A stretch of DNA of 64,000 bases from Streptomyces iranensis (GCF_017874715.1 NZ_JAGGLR010000024.1:124001-188000); one strand, 5' to 3'. Positions 38,499-47,637 are shown, counted from the first letter of the stretch. Notes: generated by a model from the letters alone, not told the origin. Made by a program: numbers and translations.

Positions 38499-39821
38499 CT
38501 ACCTGTTCGTCCCGAAGGGGGCGGGGCGCGGGCTGGTGGGCTTGTGGTCGTGTTCGTGTGGCCGGGGTGTGGTCGTCGTGTGGTTGCGGCTTTCGGGTAG
38601 TGCGGTGGTGATGATGACGAGTGCGATGGCTGCGATGGCTGTGATGTAGGTGCCGGGTGCCAGTTGCCCGAAGTGTTGGGTGAGGAGGGCTCCCAGGAGT
38701 GGGGCGGTGCCGCCGAATACGGCGTAGGCGGTGTTGTAGGCGAGTGCTGTGCTGGTGGTGCGGATGTGGGGTGGGACGAGTTCCACGGCCATGATGGTCG
38801 CCGGCATGCCGATGAGGGCGGCGGGGACGACGAGCAGGGTCTCTGCGGCCAGTGTGGTGAGGAGTGTTCCGCCGCCGGCGAGGATGTAGGCGGGTACGGA
38901 GCCCGTGACCGCGATGACCACTCCGGTGATCAGTAGTGGTTTGCGTCCGATGCGGTCGGTGAGGGCGCCGGTGAGGACGCACAGGCCTGTACACAGGAGG
39001 AGGGCGATACCGCCTGCGACGAGTACGGTGGTCTCGGTGAGGCCGCCGGTGGTCGTGAGGTAGGTGGGCAGGTAGCCCAGGAGGTTGTGGACGACGACGG
39101 CGAGTAGGGCGAAGACGGTGAACAGGATGAGGAAGAGGCGCCAGTCGCGGAATGAGTCCCTGACCGGGCTGGCCGAGGTCTCGCCGTGGGCTTCCAGGTT
39201 CCGGAAGGTGCTGGTCTCCTCGAGGCTGAGGCGCATATAGAGGCCGACCAGGGCCATGAGGCCTCCGAAGAGGAAGGCGATCCGCCAGGTCCATTCCGTA
39301 TAGGCGTGCGGTGACGCCGAGTGGAGGGCGAGGAGCGCGAAGGCGGCGAATGCGGAGCCGATGAAGGTGGCGCTGCCCACGGCGCTGATCCACAGTCCGC
39401 GCCTGTTCGGAGGGGCTTGTTCCATGACGTAGGACGCCGCGCTGGTGTATTCGGCTCCCATTGATATCCCCTGGGCGAGCCGGCAACACAGCAGCAGCAG
39501 CGGGGCGGCGATCCCGGCTGTGGTGTAACCGGGCAGCAGCGCGATTGCGGCGGTCGAGATCGCCATGATCAGTACCACGGTGGACAGTGCGGTGCGCCGG
39601 CCAAGACGGTCGCCGATACTGCCGAAGACGGCGGCGCCGACGGGGCGGACCACGAAGGCGATGCCGTAGACGGCCAGGGTCGACAGGATCGCCAGGGTCG
39701 GCTTGTCCTCGGGGAAGAAGTGTTTGGCGATGATTGTCGCCGAGGAGCCGTAGATGACGAAGTCGTAGGACTCGACGGCGTGCCCGATCATAGCGGCGCC
39801 GAGAATTTTCTTTTGCACCAC
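38499..39821 (-). CDS. MHS-family (metabolite:H+ symporter) MFS transporter
   Basis: A 440-residue major facilitator of the MHS type, related to shikimate, proline/betaine and alpha-ketoglutarate permeases. Signatures are MIGHAVESYDFVIYGSSATIIAKHFFP at the start, the loop GSIGDRLGRRTALSTVVLIMAISTAAIALLPGY and QGISMGAEYTSAASYVMEQAP. It ends with a His/Thr/Pro-rich hydrophilic tail. The start is one of two adjacent GTG codons (39821 or 39818). It is probably co-transcribed with the dipeptidase gene upstream (69-base gap) and imports its substrate or product. Confidence 0.92.
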   Translation of the reverse strand: MVQKKILGAAMIGHAVESYDFVIYGSSATIIAKHFFPEDKPTLAILSTLAVYGIAFVVRPVGAAVFGSIGDRLGRRTALSTVVLIMAISTAAIALLPGYTTAGIAAPLLLLCCRLAQGISMGAEYTSAASYVMEQAPPNRRGLWISAVGSATFIGSAFAAFALLALHSASPHAYTEWTWRIAFLFGGLMALVGLYMRLSLEETSTFRNLEAHGETSASPVRDSFRDWRLFLILFTVFALLAVVVHNLLGYLPTYLTTTGGLTETTVLVAGGIALLLCTGLCVLTGALTDRIGRKPLLITGVVIAVTGSVPAYILAGGGTLLTTLAAETLLVVPAALIGMPATIMAVELVPPHIRTTSTALAYNTAYAVFGGTAPLLGALLTQHFGQLAPGTYITAIAAIALVIITTALPESRNHTTTTPRPHEHDHKPTSPRPAPFGTNR

Positions 39822-39890
39822 TGCTCCATGAGAGAAGGATTGGATGTTGCGAAGACGCTCCTGGCGTGAGTTGCCGCGTGTGTCAGCGAT

Positions 39891-41087
39891 TCACCAGATC
39901 TTCTCGAGCACCCGTAGTGCGTTGCCGCCGATGACTGCGGAGATGTCCTTGTCCGAGTACCCGTGCTTGACGAGCCAGCGGGTGATGTTGCGGAAGCATT
40001 CGCCGGGGTTTTCCAACCCGGCTACGGATTCGATGGTTTCGAATTCGGGGCCGGACCGGATGGTGTCGGCGACTCCCCATTTGTGACTCATCACGTGGTG
40101 CAGGTCCAGGTGGTCTCCGAAGAAGGTGTCCGGACCGAACCCGACGTGTTCGATGCCGACCAGGTCGACGCAGTAGCGGAAGTGGTCCATCACGGACTCG
40201 ATGGTGTGGCGGCGGTGCTGCGGGCTGACGGTGGTGTAGGGGGCCGCTTCGATGCCGATCATGCCGCCTGTCGCGGCGCAGGCGCGGATGACCTCGTCGG
40301 GTTTCATCCGCGCGGTGTTCCACAGCCCCCGTGCACCGGCGTGCGTGATCAGTACGGGCTTGTCGCTGGCCTCGATCACCTCGAGCGCGGTCCGGTCCCC
40401 GGCGTGCGAGAGGTCGATGGCGATGCCGAGCTGGTTCATCCGGCGGACCGCGCGCCGTCCGAGTGAGGTCAGGCCGCCGTCGCTCTCCTCCCGCAGCCCG
40501 CTGCCGAGGGAGTTCGCGTCGCTGTAGGCGATGCCGATCTGCCGGATGCCCAGTCCGTGGAGCACATCGAGCCGGTCGATCTCGTTCTCGATCAGTGCCG
40601 CTCCCTCGAGGCCGGCGACCACGGCGAGTTGGCCTTCGGCGTGCGCGCGCCGGATGTCGGCGACCGACTCGGCGCGGATGACGTAGTCCTGGTGGGCGAA
40701 GTCGCACCAGCGCATCCCCAGGTCGGTGATGACGTCGTCCCACTTCCACCCGTTCCGGGACTCGCAGGCCCCCCAGCCGAGGTTGTCGAACACGGCGTCC
40801 AGTCCGGACCGGCTCAGTCCCTCGTAGCCGTAGGCGAGGCGGGCCTCGCGGTTCCACTGGAGCAGTTCCGTCTTGGCCCGCTGGGGGAGGCGTACCGGGT
40901 GGTCGTGGAGCGATACCGCGATGTTGTCGGTCAGTAGGCGCTCGGCCCGAGCCTGTTCGTCGGCGGTCAGTCCGAGGTCGTGCTCCGGCAGCCGGTCCAC
41001 ATCGGCCGAGGGGGTGAACTCGGTGTAGTCCTTTCCGGCTTCCAGGTACGAGAAGGACCGGTAACCGGTGTAGCGCTTGGTTGCCAT
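39891..41087 (-). CDS. Membrane dipeptidase-like zinc hydrolase (peptidase M19)
   Basis: A 398-residue protein of the renal-dipeptidase family, which cleaves dipeptides and other amides with a two-zinc site. Ligand regions visible are the first motif AVSLHDHPVRLP, Glu in VAGLEGAALI, His in IDLSHAGD and His in ITHAGARGLWN, and Asp in GFGPDTFFGDH. The first motif normally reads H-x-D; here it is H-D-H, so one ligand may have shifted. The 60-residue N-terminal extension is longer than in the classic enzyme. ATG 41087 starts right before a conserved-looking leader. Divergent from the OYE gene across a 504-base gap. Confidence 0.88.
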   Translation of the reverse strand: MATKRYTGYRSFSYLEAGKDYTEFTPSADVDRLPEHDLGLTADEQARAERLLTDNIAVSLHDHPVRLPQRAKTELLQWNREARLAYGYEGLSRSGLDAVFDNLGWGACESRNGWKWDDVITDLGMRWCDFAHQDYVIRAESVADIRRAHAEGQLAVVAGLEGAALIENEIDRLDVLHGLGIRQIGIAYSDANSLGSGLREESDGGLTSLGRRAVRRMNQLGIAIDLSHAGDRTALEVIEASDKPVLITHAGARGLWNTARMKPDEVIRACAATGGMIGIEAAPYTTVSPQHRRHTIESVMDHFRYCVDLVGIEHVGFGPDTFFGDHLDLHHVMSHKWGVADTIRSGPEFETIESVAGLENPGECFRNITRWLVKHGYSDKDISAVIGGNALRVLEKIW

Positions 41088-41591
41088 CGCGACTTCGCCT
41101 CCATGTGAGTGTGGGAGTACTGCTTGCGAAACGGCGTGCTGCCGGCGGGACGCGTGTGAGGGGCCCGTGCCGAGGCGAGGGCGGGGACGCCTGTGGCGTG
41201 CTCGGGCCGTGCGGCACCAAGGCCCCGGAGCGACGCGACTCGGCCTTGCTGTGACCGCGGCGGCGGTGACGGTGACCCGCCGGGCGATGCCCGCAAGGCC
41301 ACGAGGCGCGGCTGGGTTCGGTGTCTGTCGTTCAAAAATGCGGAACGCCTGTGCTGCATCCCGGAACGAATCTGAACGGAGCGCGGCGGTTCTGTCAACC
41401 ACCGCGCGGGACTCTTCGGCCGTTTTCCCTGCTCGCCGGGGCCGGCAACCGGCGATTGACGATTGCGCGACACCGGCCCTATCGTTCCGTATCCCGATAC
41501 ACTGTTCAGTCTGGCGGCACGAGGAGTCGTGTGGAGCCCGCGCCGACCCTCTCGCGGCCGTCAACTCGGAAGAAGCAGCGAGGTATAGCCG
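41088..41591. other. 504-base intergenic region between the dipeptidase and OYE genes
   Basis: No credible gene is seen; the open frames across it have no recognisable domain. The right end contains a good promoter for the OYE gene (41456-41485) followed by a short inverted repeat GTATC-CC-GATAC (41489-41500) near the expected transcription start. The left 300 bases are GC-rich without a clear signal. Confidence 0.6.
41456..41485 (+). promoter_or_regulatory. Promoter of the OYE-family reductase gene
   Basis: TTGACG (41456-41461) and TATCGT (41480-41485) are 18 bases apart. The inverted repeat GTATC-CC-GATAC directly downstream (41489-41500) overlaps the probable start site and could be an operator for the nearby IclR regulator. 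The leader to ATG 41592 is about 100 bases. Confidence 0.6.
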
Positions 41592-42662
41592 ATGACGACG
41601 GCATCCATGGCCTGGACCCCGATTCGCCTCAGGGAGCTGTCGGTGCCCAACCGGGTATGGCTCTCACCGATGTGCCAGTACTCCGCGGACAGGTTCGGCG
41701 CCCCGACCGACTGGCACATCGCCCACTACGGGTCCCGGGCGGCAGGGGGTGTGGGCATGGTCATGGTCGAATGCACCGCCGTCGCTCCCGATATGCGCAC
41801 CACGGCCCAGGATCTCGGGCTGTACACCGAGGACCAGGTGATCGGCCACCGGCGATTGGCGGACGCCATCACCTCCATCGGGTCGGTGGCGGCCATCCAG
41901 CTGGGGGTCGCGGGTCGCAAGAGCTCGCACGGCGTGCCGTGGGCGAACGACGGGACCCGGAACTCGATATCACCGGACGACGGCGGGTGGCAGTCGCTTG
42001 CGCCCTCCCCGGTCGCGTTCGCCGGTCTGGCCGTTCCGGCCGAGATGACCACGAAGGATGGAACGCGGGTGCTGGAGGACATCGAGCGGGCCGCCCGCAA
42101 CGCCCATCGCGCGGGTTACGGGGCCATCGAACTGCATGGGGCGAACGGATATCTGCTCCACGAGTTCCTCTCGCCGCTGGCCAACCACCGTACCGACGAG
42201 TGGGGAGGCGACCCGGAGCGGCGGATGCGGTTCCCGCTGGAGATGGTGAAGGCAGTTCGCGCGGGCTGGCCGGAGGACAAGCCGGTCCTCGTCCGTTTGC
42301 CTGCCGCGGATCTGCTGGCGGGCGGTCTCACCACGGACGATATGGCCTTGGTCGCGACCCGCATGGGCGAGGCGGGAGTTGACATGATCGACCTCGTGAC
42401 CGGCGCGCTCGTCCCGGAGGCCCTCCGGGTTGCCGAGCCCCTGCACAACGCCCAGTACGGTCCGCGCTTTCGTACGGCAGGAGTCCTCACGGCGGCGTCC
42501 GGCATGATTTCACAGGCGCGCCATCTCGATCAGGCGATCCCGGAGCTGGTGGACGCGGTGCTGGTCGGCCGGGCGATGCTGCGCGACCCCTATTGGGCGC
42601 TGCGCGCCCTCGACGCGGAGCCGCGCGCGTCATGGCCGAAGCAATACCATCGCGCGTTCTGA
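41592..42662 (+). CDS. NADH:flavin oxidoreductase, Old Yellow Enzyme family (YqjM-like)
   Basis: A 356-residue FMN-dependent ene-reductase. It shows the class III N-terminal motif SPMCQYSA with the redox-tuning Cys, the substrate-binding pair in IELHGANGYLLHEFLSP (His-x-x-Asn), the RTDEWGGDPERRMRF segment and the C-terminal FMN-phosphate loop (ASGMISQ, AVLVGRAMLRDPYW). The usual QLxHAGR motif reads QLGVAGRK, losing a His. It would reduce an activated C=C bond of an imported compound. It shares a promoter region with the dipeptidase gene and lies beside a second IclR gene. Confidence 0.92.
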   Translation: MTTASMAWTPIRLRELSVPNRVWLSPMCQYSADRFGAPTDWHIAHYGSRAAGGVGMVMVECTAVAPDMRTTAQDLGLYTEDQVIGHRRLADAITSIGSVAAIQLGVAGRKSSHGVPWANDGTRNSISPDDGGWQSLAPSPVAFAGLAVPAEMTTKDGTRVLEDIERAARNAHRAGYGAIELHGANGYLLHEFLSPLANHRTDEWGGDPERRMRFPLEMVKAVRAGWPEDKPVLVRLPAADLLAGGLTTDDMALVATRMGEAGVDMIDLVTGALVPEALRVAEPLHNAQYGPRFRTAGVLTAASGMISQARHLDQAIPELVDAVLVGRAMLRDPYWALRALDAEPRASWPKQYHRAF

Positions 42663-42722
42663 CGTAGGCGCATCGCCCGCGGGCCGCCACCAGGTGTGAT
42701 GGTACCGAAACGACGTCCGATG

Positions 42723-42735
42723 ACCCCCTGGGGGT
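42723..42735. promoter_or_regulatory. Perfect palindrome upstream of the second IclR gene
   Basis: ACCCCCTGGGGGT is a 13-base perfect palindrome lying 18 bases before ATG 42753 and immediately before a -10-like TTACTCT. It fits a self-regulatory operator of the IclR protein. Confidence 0.45.
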
Positions 42736-42752
42736 GTTACTCTGACCATGCC

Positions 42753-43568
42753 ATGCGCACAGATCACTCGGCCGACGGCCCGGCCGCCCGGGGAAGCGCC
42801 GGCAGCAGCCCCCGCTCCTCGATGAACAGTGTGCTGAGCACCCTTCGCGTCTTTGAAGAAGTTGCCATGCGCCAGCCGATCGGTGTGTCGGAACTGTCGC
42901 GCGCGATGCACATTCCGAAGAGTTCTGCCCAGCGGTGCCTGGTGACGCTTCAGCAAGCCGGCTGGTTGAGGATCGTCGACCCGGAGCGCGTGCGGTGGGG
43001 GGTGACCACCAAGGCTCTCGTGCTCGGGTTGCGCAGCGCCGGCGAGCAGGATCTGCGGGAACTGGCAGGGCCGGTCATCAAGCGCCTCGCCGCCGAGACC
43101 GACGAGACCGTCCTCCTCGGCCTGCGCGACGGCGATGAGTACCTCCTCATCGCGCGGGAGGACAGCACACAACTCATCCGCGTGTTCCTGGAAGTCGGTA
43201 CGCGCGTGCCGCTTCGCGCCAGCTCGGCCGGTTGCGCGATGATGGCGCGCATGGAACCGAGCGAGGTGGACGAACTCTTGAAGCCCGAGCTGGAGGAGTT
43301 CGCAGACACGCCGGTGCTGACTTCCGAGGAACTCCGGAAGGAGATCGTCCGGACGGTCAAGCGGGGATATGCGCTGGACATGTCGTCGTGGTACCGCCCC
43401 CACGTCTGCTCCATCGGAGCGGCAGTCACGAACGCCGCCGGACGGCCCATCGCGGCGGTCACGCTGGCGGTTCCGCAGATGCGTTACGTCCGCTCGCAGG
43501 AGAAGGCGTTGGCGCGCATGGTCGTCGCGGCCGCGGACGAGATCAGCAAGTTGGTCTCGTCCGCCTGA
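42753..43568 (+). CDS. IclR-family transcriptional regulator
   Basis: A 271-residue regulator with a winged HTH (SVLSTLRVFEEVAMRQPIGVSELSRAMHIPKSSAQRCLVTLQQAGWL, residues 25-75) and an IclR effector domain (VLLGLRDGDEYLLIAREDS, TRVPLRASSAGCAMMARM, RGYALDMSSWYRPHVCSIGAAVTNAAG). ATG 42753 is chosen because the frame upstream overlaps the palindrome and a -10-like box; the message may be leaderless. Its neighbours (OYE reductase, amidase, dipeptidase, MHS transporter) are the likely targets. Confidence 0.92.
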   Translation: MRTDHSADGPAARGSAGSSPRSSMNSVLSTLRVFEEVAMRQPIGVSELSRAMHIPKSSAQRCLVTLQQAGWLRIVDPERVRWGVTTKALVLGLRSAGEQDLRELAGPVIKRLAAETDETVLLGLRDGDEYLLIAREDSTQLIRVFLEVGTRVPLRASSAGCAMMARMEPSEVDELLKPELEEFADTPVLTSEELRKEIVRTVKRGYALDMSSWYRPHVCSIGAAVTNAAGRPIAAVTLAVPQMRYVRSQEKALARMVVAAADEISKLVSSA

Positions 43569-43903
43569 CCGGCGAGTGGGCCGTGCTCGTCCCCTGTGTG
43601 CCCACGACGTAACGGTGTCCGGCGGCAGCCGACCGACGTCGATGACCACCACCCCACCCAAGGGGTGCCCCACGAACCACGCACGCAGCCCGGCGGTCGT
43701 ACCTTCCGGGCCCGTGCTGCCGCATGCGCGGGATGGCGATCCGGTTCCGCGGCTCGACCTCACGGATACGGACCGGCGGGACAAGTCTTGACATGCGGAT
43801 CGGCCCGTCCCTAGCCTGTGCTGTATCTAGACACGCTGTGCCGCAATCTGGCACACACGCCCACCGCTCCGAAGTGAACGCTGCGCCTTCCGGAACGGCG
43901 ACG
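43569..43903. promoter_or_regulatory. 335-base gap with a strong promoter for the amidase gene
   Basis: The right half contains TTGACA (43788-43793) and TAGCCT (43812-43817) with an 18-base spacer, the best promoter match in the window. Downstream, TGTGCC-GCAATCT-GGCACA (43837-43855) forms a six-base-pair inverted repeat, placed to serve as an operator or leader hairpin. The left 200 bases show nothing I can interpret. Confidence 0.65.
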
Positions 43904-45334
43904 ATGGGGATATTCGTGACTTCTTCAGCTGGCTCGGCCGTCGGCACATACGACCCGGTCACGTTCGCAGGACTGCGGTTCCACACGGCGGTGGAGCAGT
44001 TCCGCAGTGGCGCTGACACGCCGCGCGACTACCTGGAGCGCTGCCTTTCGAGGATCGCCGAACTCGAGCCGACCGTGCGAGCCTGGGTCGTGATCGAGGA
44101 ATCGGGTGCGCGCGAGCAGGCGGACGCCAGTACCCGCCGCTACCGTCGGGGGGAGCCGCTCTCACCTATCGACGGTATGCCCATCGGGATCAAGGACGTG
44201 CTCGAAACGAAGGACATGCCCACCGAGTACGGCTGCGCCGCGTACGCGGGCAACTTCCCGAAGCGGGACAACGCCGCGGTGTGGGCACTGCGGCAGGCGG
44301 GCGCCGTCCTGGTCGGGAAAACCGTCACCACGGAACTGGCGGGCCCGGAACCCGGCCCGACGACCAACCCGTTCAACCCGAAGCACACGCCGGGCGGCTC
44401 GTCGTCCGGCTCGTCGGCGGCCGTCGGGGCGTCGATGGTGCCCGCGACGATCTCCACACAGTCCGGTGGTTCGCTCATGCGGCCTGCGAGCTTTTGCGGA
44501 AACTGGGGTCTGAAGCCGTCACGCGGAGCCATCAACCGCGGTGAACGGCAGACCGCGAGCACGACGGCCCACGGCGTGGTGGCGGCGTGTCCCGAGGACA
44601 TGTGGCAGGTGGCCATTGAGATCGCCCGTCGTGTGGGCGGCGACCCTGGTTGGCCGGCGTTGCGCGGGCCCGCCACGCCGCCACCGGCCCGAAAGCCCCT
44701 CACCCTCGCCGTCATGGAGACCGAAGGCTGGGACCGTCTGGACGAGCGGAGCCGTGAGGCGTTCGACCGGGTGACTCGACAGATCGAGGCCCGCGGCGTG
44801 ACTGTGCTCCGCCGAGGCGACGAACCACTGATCGAGCGATTCGAGCGGGCACTGGTCGGTGCTGCCGAGTTGACCAGCCTGATCCTCGCACGCGAGCATC
44901 TGTGGGCCTTCCGCGACCTGGTAGAGGCGCACCCGGACCGCATCAGCGCGCGAAGCAAACGCTTCTTCATCGAAGCCGCGGAGAGGCTCGGTGCGGCAGG
45001 CTACGAGCGGGCGTTGCAGGACCGCGAAGTCGTGCAGGCGGCTTTCGCGGGTCTGGGCAGCGTCGTGGACGCCGTCGTCGCGCCGACGTCCACCGGCTCG
45101 GCGCCGCAGTGGCTTGGCGATGTCGCCGGAGAGCCGCCGGCGCGGTGGCCGACCGGAGACCCGGTATTCAATACCCCGAGCTCGCTCTTGGGCGCACCTG
45201 CCGTGAACGTTCCGCTCATGGCGGTCGGCGGGTTGCCCTTCGGCCTTCAGGTGATGGGGCAACCGGGCACTGATGCCCGCATGGTCGCTGTCGCACGCTG
45301 GCTGGGTGAGGCCATCGCGCCGGTCATCGCCTGA
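43904..45334 (+). CDS. Amidase-signature (AS) family amidase
   Basis: A 476-residue amidase with the Ser-cisSer-Lys triad: Lys97 in PIGIKDVLE, the cis-Ser in GGSSSGSSAAVGASMVPATIS, and the nucleophile in QSGGSLMRPASFCG. It hydrolyses an amide to acid plus ammonia or amine. Adjacent starts at ATG 43904 and GTG 43916 are possible; the latter has GGGGA about seven bases upstream. The short C-terminal part (FNTPSSLLGAPAVNVPLMAVGGLPFGLQVMGQPGTD) is family-typical. Probably regulated by the neighbouring IclR protein and part of the same amide- or peptide-degrading group. Confidence 0.93.
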   Translation: MGIFVTSSAGSAVGTYDPVTFAGLRFHTAVEQFRSGADTPRDYLERCLSRIAELEPTVRAWVVIEESGAREQADASTRRYRRGEPLSPIDGMPIGIKDVLETKDMPTEYGCAAYAGNFPKRDNAAVWALRQAGAVLVGKTVTTELAGPEPGPTTNPFNPKHTPGGSSSGSSAAVGASMVPATISTQSGGSLMRPASFCGNWGLKPSRGAINRGERQTASTTAHGVVAACPEDMWQVAIEIARRVGGDPGWPALRGPATPPPARKPLTLAVMETEGWDRLDERSREAFDRVTRQIEARGVTVLRRGDEPLIERFERALVGAAELTSLILAREHLWAFRDLVEAHPDRISARSKRFFIEAAERLGAAGYERALQDREVVQAAFAGLGSVVDAVVAPTSTGSAPQWLGDVAGEPPARWPTGDPVFNTPSSLLGAPAVNVPLMAVGGLPFGLQVMGQPGTDARMVAVARWLGEAIAPVIA

Positions 45335-45475
45335 CACGGGCGAACTCGCAGTCCCGGAACGTGGAGGGCCCGCCGCGAGGCCGTGGTCCGGCGCGGCTGG
45401 CGCGTCGGCACGCACGCCTACGGCGACCGCGCGGTCCGCGTTCCACGAGGTCGGCCGCGTCTCGGGCTGCGGCGT

Positions 45476-46246
45476 TCATCCGGCGGTGTCGGATGCCGGT
45501 GTCGGCCGGGGCTGGGGCTGGAGCTGGGTGAGGTTGTCCAGCATCAGTCCCAGGGTGAACTCGAACCGGTCGTGTCCGGTGCCGGAGGTCAGCTCAGCGG
45601 CATAGCGTCGGGTCTGCGGAAACGTGTCGGCCGGCAGCGCGGTGAACCGGCGGATCAGCTCCTCGCGGCCAAGGACCCACTCCTGGTCCGGGTGTCTGCG
45701 CCGCTGCTGGACCAGCGACTGCTCCAAGGCGTAGGCGCTGACGTAGAGGGACAGTGCATCGAGCACCCAGGCGGCGTTCCGCGGTTCGATGCCGCCGGCG
45801 AGCAGGATCGCCAAAAGCCCTTCCTTGACCCGCAACGTGGAGAGGTTGGTCGGGACCGCGCCCAGCGCGGCCCGGGAGACTCCGGGGTATTTCAGGTATT
45901 GGTCGCGGATCTGCGCGTACACGCCGAGGGTCTGCTTGCGCCACTCGGCCGGGTCCGGTTCGGGCAGCACGACCTCGGAGCAGAGCCGGCCGACGAGCAG
46001 ATCGTCGATGTCCTCTTTGCTGACGATGTGCGCGTACAGCGACGACGGCCCGGTGCCGAGCACCGCGGCGACTCGACGGATGGTCAGTGCGTCGTAGCCC
46101 TCGGTGGCCACGACTTGCAGGGCGGCGTCGGTGATCCGGTCCACCGTGATGGGCTTCTTGCGTGGTGACGCCGCTGAGGGCTCCCCAGCGGGCTGGGCGT
46201 GACGAGCTGCTCGGCGTTGCCGGGGATCGGAGGGCATACCGATCAC
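45476..46246 (-). CDS. TetR-family repressor
   Basis: A 256-residue regulator with a TetR HTH (ITVDRITDAALQVVATEGYDALTIRRVAAVLGTGPSSLYAHIVSKEDI, residues 33-80) after a 30-residue basic/Pro-rich extension, and a TetR_C-type ligand domain (PAEWRKQTLGVYAQIRDQYLKYPGVSRAALG). It diverges from the flavin monooxygenase gene across 141 bases containing two inverted repeats. Together they resemble tetracycline-responsive TetR/TetX-like or rifampicin monooxygenase pairs. Confidence 0.93.
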   Translation of the reverse strand: MIGMPSDPRQRRAARHAQPAGEPSAASPRKKPITVDRITDAALQVVATEGYDALTIRRVAAVLGTGPSSLYAHIVSKEDIDDLLVGRLCSEVVLPEPDPAEWRKQTLGVYAQIRDQYLKYPGVSRAALGAVPTNLSTLRVKEGLLAILLAGGIEPRNAAWVLDALSLYVSAYALEQSLVQQRRRHPDQEWVLGREELIRRFTALPADTFPQTRRYAAELTSGTGHDRFEFTLGLMLDNLTQLQPQPRPTPASDTAG

Positions 46247-46260
46247 TATAGCTGCTTGAC

Positions 46261-46313
46261 ACGATCTAAGTTCATTGAGTAGAGCTTAGATCGTGCAGGA
46301 CGAACTAAGTTCG
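46261..46313. promoter_or_regulatory. TetR operator region with two inverted repeats
   Basis: ACGATCTAAG (46261-46270) and CTTAGATCGT (46285-46294) are perfect ten-base arms with a 14-base gap. CGAACTAAGTTCG (46301-46313) is a second palindrome, with five-base arms. Both share the TAAG/CTTA core. Placed between the divergent TetR and monooxygenase genes, they would let the repressor shut off both directions. The TTGACA-like sequence partly overlapping the left arm (46256-46261) could be a promoter element for the rightward gene. Confidence 0.65.
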
Positions 46314-46387
46314 TATCCGCGTGGTTCGCGTACCCCCCTGACTCAGGTCCTGGGCAGGGTTCGGAAAGTCCGTTCAGGAGGTGTGTG

Positions 46388-47623
46388 ATGCGAGTTTCCG
46401 TGATCGGAGCCGGTCTGGGAGGTCTGTGCTTGGCACAGGGTCTGCGTGGCGCCGGGATCGAGGCCGACGTGTACGAGCGGGACCCGGCGATCACCGCGCG
46501 GTTCCAGGGCTACCGGCTCGTGCTGAGCCCGGTGGGGTTCGAGGCGCTGCGTGGCTGTCTGCCGCTGCGCTGGCACCCGCTGCTGGACGCGATCGTCGGT
46601 GACGCCTATGCCGGGCAGCTGATCCTGGACCCGCAGCTGAACCAGATCGGCGAGCTCGGCCCCGGTAGGACCGGCATCGTGATCGACCGGCAAGTGCTGC
46701 GCCACCTGCTGCTGACCGGACTCACCGTGCGCACCGGGGCCGCGCTGACCGGCTACGACGTGCTGGACGACGGCAAGGCCGAAGCCCGGTTCGCGCACGG
46801 CGCCCCGACCACCGCCGATCTGCTCGTCGGGGCGGACGGGGTCGGCTCCGCCGTCCGCGCGGTGCTCTCGCCGCAGACCACCGCGACCGACACCGGCACC
46901 CGGTTCGTCATCGGCCGTACGCCGCTGACCGAGCGCTTTGCCGCCCTGGAGCCGGCCTTCGGCTCGAAGATCGCCGGGGACGAGGTGAGCCTGATGCTCG
47001 GAGCGATGCGTTTCCGTACCCCGCCGAAGCAGGCCGCCGAGGAACTGGCACCCGAGGTGACCCTCCCCGACATCCGCGACTACGTGCGCTGGGCCATGCT
47101 CCTGCCACCGAACGGCTCGCTCGGCGCCCCAACCGCGCAGGAGGCCGTGCTGTCCAGGATGGAGGGCTGGCATCCGGACCTGCGGGCGCTCATCGAGCAG
47201 GCCGACCCGGACAACAGCACCCTGCTGCCCATCCGGGTGGTCGAGCCCCGCGAGCGCTGGACGCCCGGTCCGGTCACGCTGCTTGGAGACGCCATCCACG
47301 CCACCTCCCCGACCGGCGGCAACGGTGCGAACACCGCCCTGCGCGATGCCGACCTGCTGCGCCGCTGCCTGATCGAGGCCGTCGAGCGACGCCAGGACCT
47401 CCTCGGCGCGGTCGGCGACTACGAGCGGCAGATGTTCGAGTACGGGGGCGAGGCCGTGCGCCACAGCCTCGCCGCGCTACCCGCCTTCGTCCCGAACCCG
47501 GAACGACGCATACGGGGGAGAGGGCGCAGGAGGGCGGCCAGCGGCGTGCGGTCTGGCCAGGTGAGCGGCGCTGGGCGGCCCGGGGGTGAACCGCCGGACT
47601 CACAGGTCGCTGTCGAGCGCTGA
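46388..47623 (+). CDS. FAD-dependent aromatic monooxygenase (TetX/PHBH-like)
   Basis: A 411-residue flavoprotein monooxygenase. It has the dinucleotide fold VSVIGAGLGGLCLAQGLRGAG, an RxxL-type substrate-domain link (VIDRQVLRHLLLTG), the DG motif (LLVGADGVGSAVR) and the GD/ATP motif (VTLLGDAIHATSPTGGNGANTALRDADLL). Such enzymes hydroxylate aromatics, including tetracyclines and rifamycins. ATG 46388 follows AGGAGG at ideal spacing. The C-terminal 35 residues are Arg/Gly-rich and unlike the family; they overlap DNA that is nearly convergent with the methyltransferase gene. Likely controlled by the divergent TetR. Confidence 0.92.
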   Translation: MRVSVIGAGLGGLCLAQGLRGAGIEADVYERDPAITARFQGYRLVLSPVGFEALRGCLPLRWHPLLDAIVGDAYAGQLILDPQLNQIGELGPGRTGIVIDRQVLRHLLLTGLTVRTGAALTGYDVLDDGKAEARFAHGAPTTADLLVGADGVGSAVRAVLSPQTTATDTGTRFVIGRTPLTERFAALEPAFGSKIAGDEVSLMLGAMRFRTPPKQAAEELAPEVTLPDIRDYVRWAMLLPPNGSLGAPTAQEAVLSRMEGWHPDLRALIEQADPDNSTLLPIRVVEPRERWTPGPVTLLGDAIHATSPTGGNGANTALRDADLLRRCLIEAVERRQDLLGAVGDYERQMFEYGGEAVRHSLAALPAFVPNPERRIRGRGRRRAASGVRSGQVSGAGRPGGEPPDSQVAVER

Positions 47624-47637
47624 ACCATTCACGCGAA

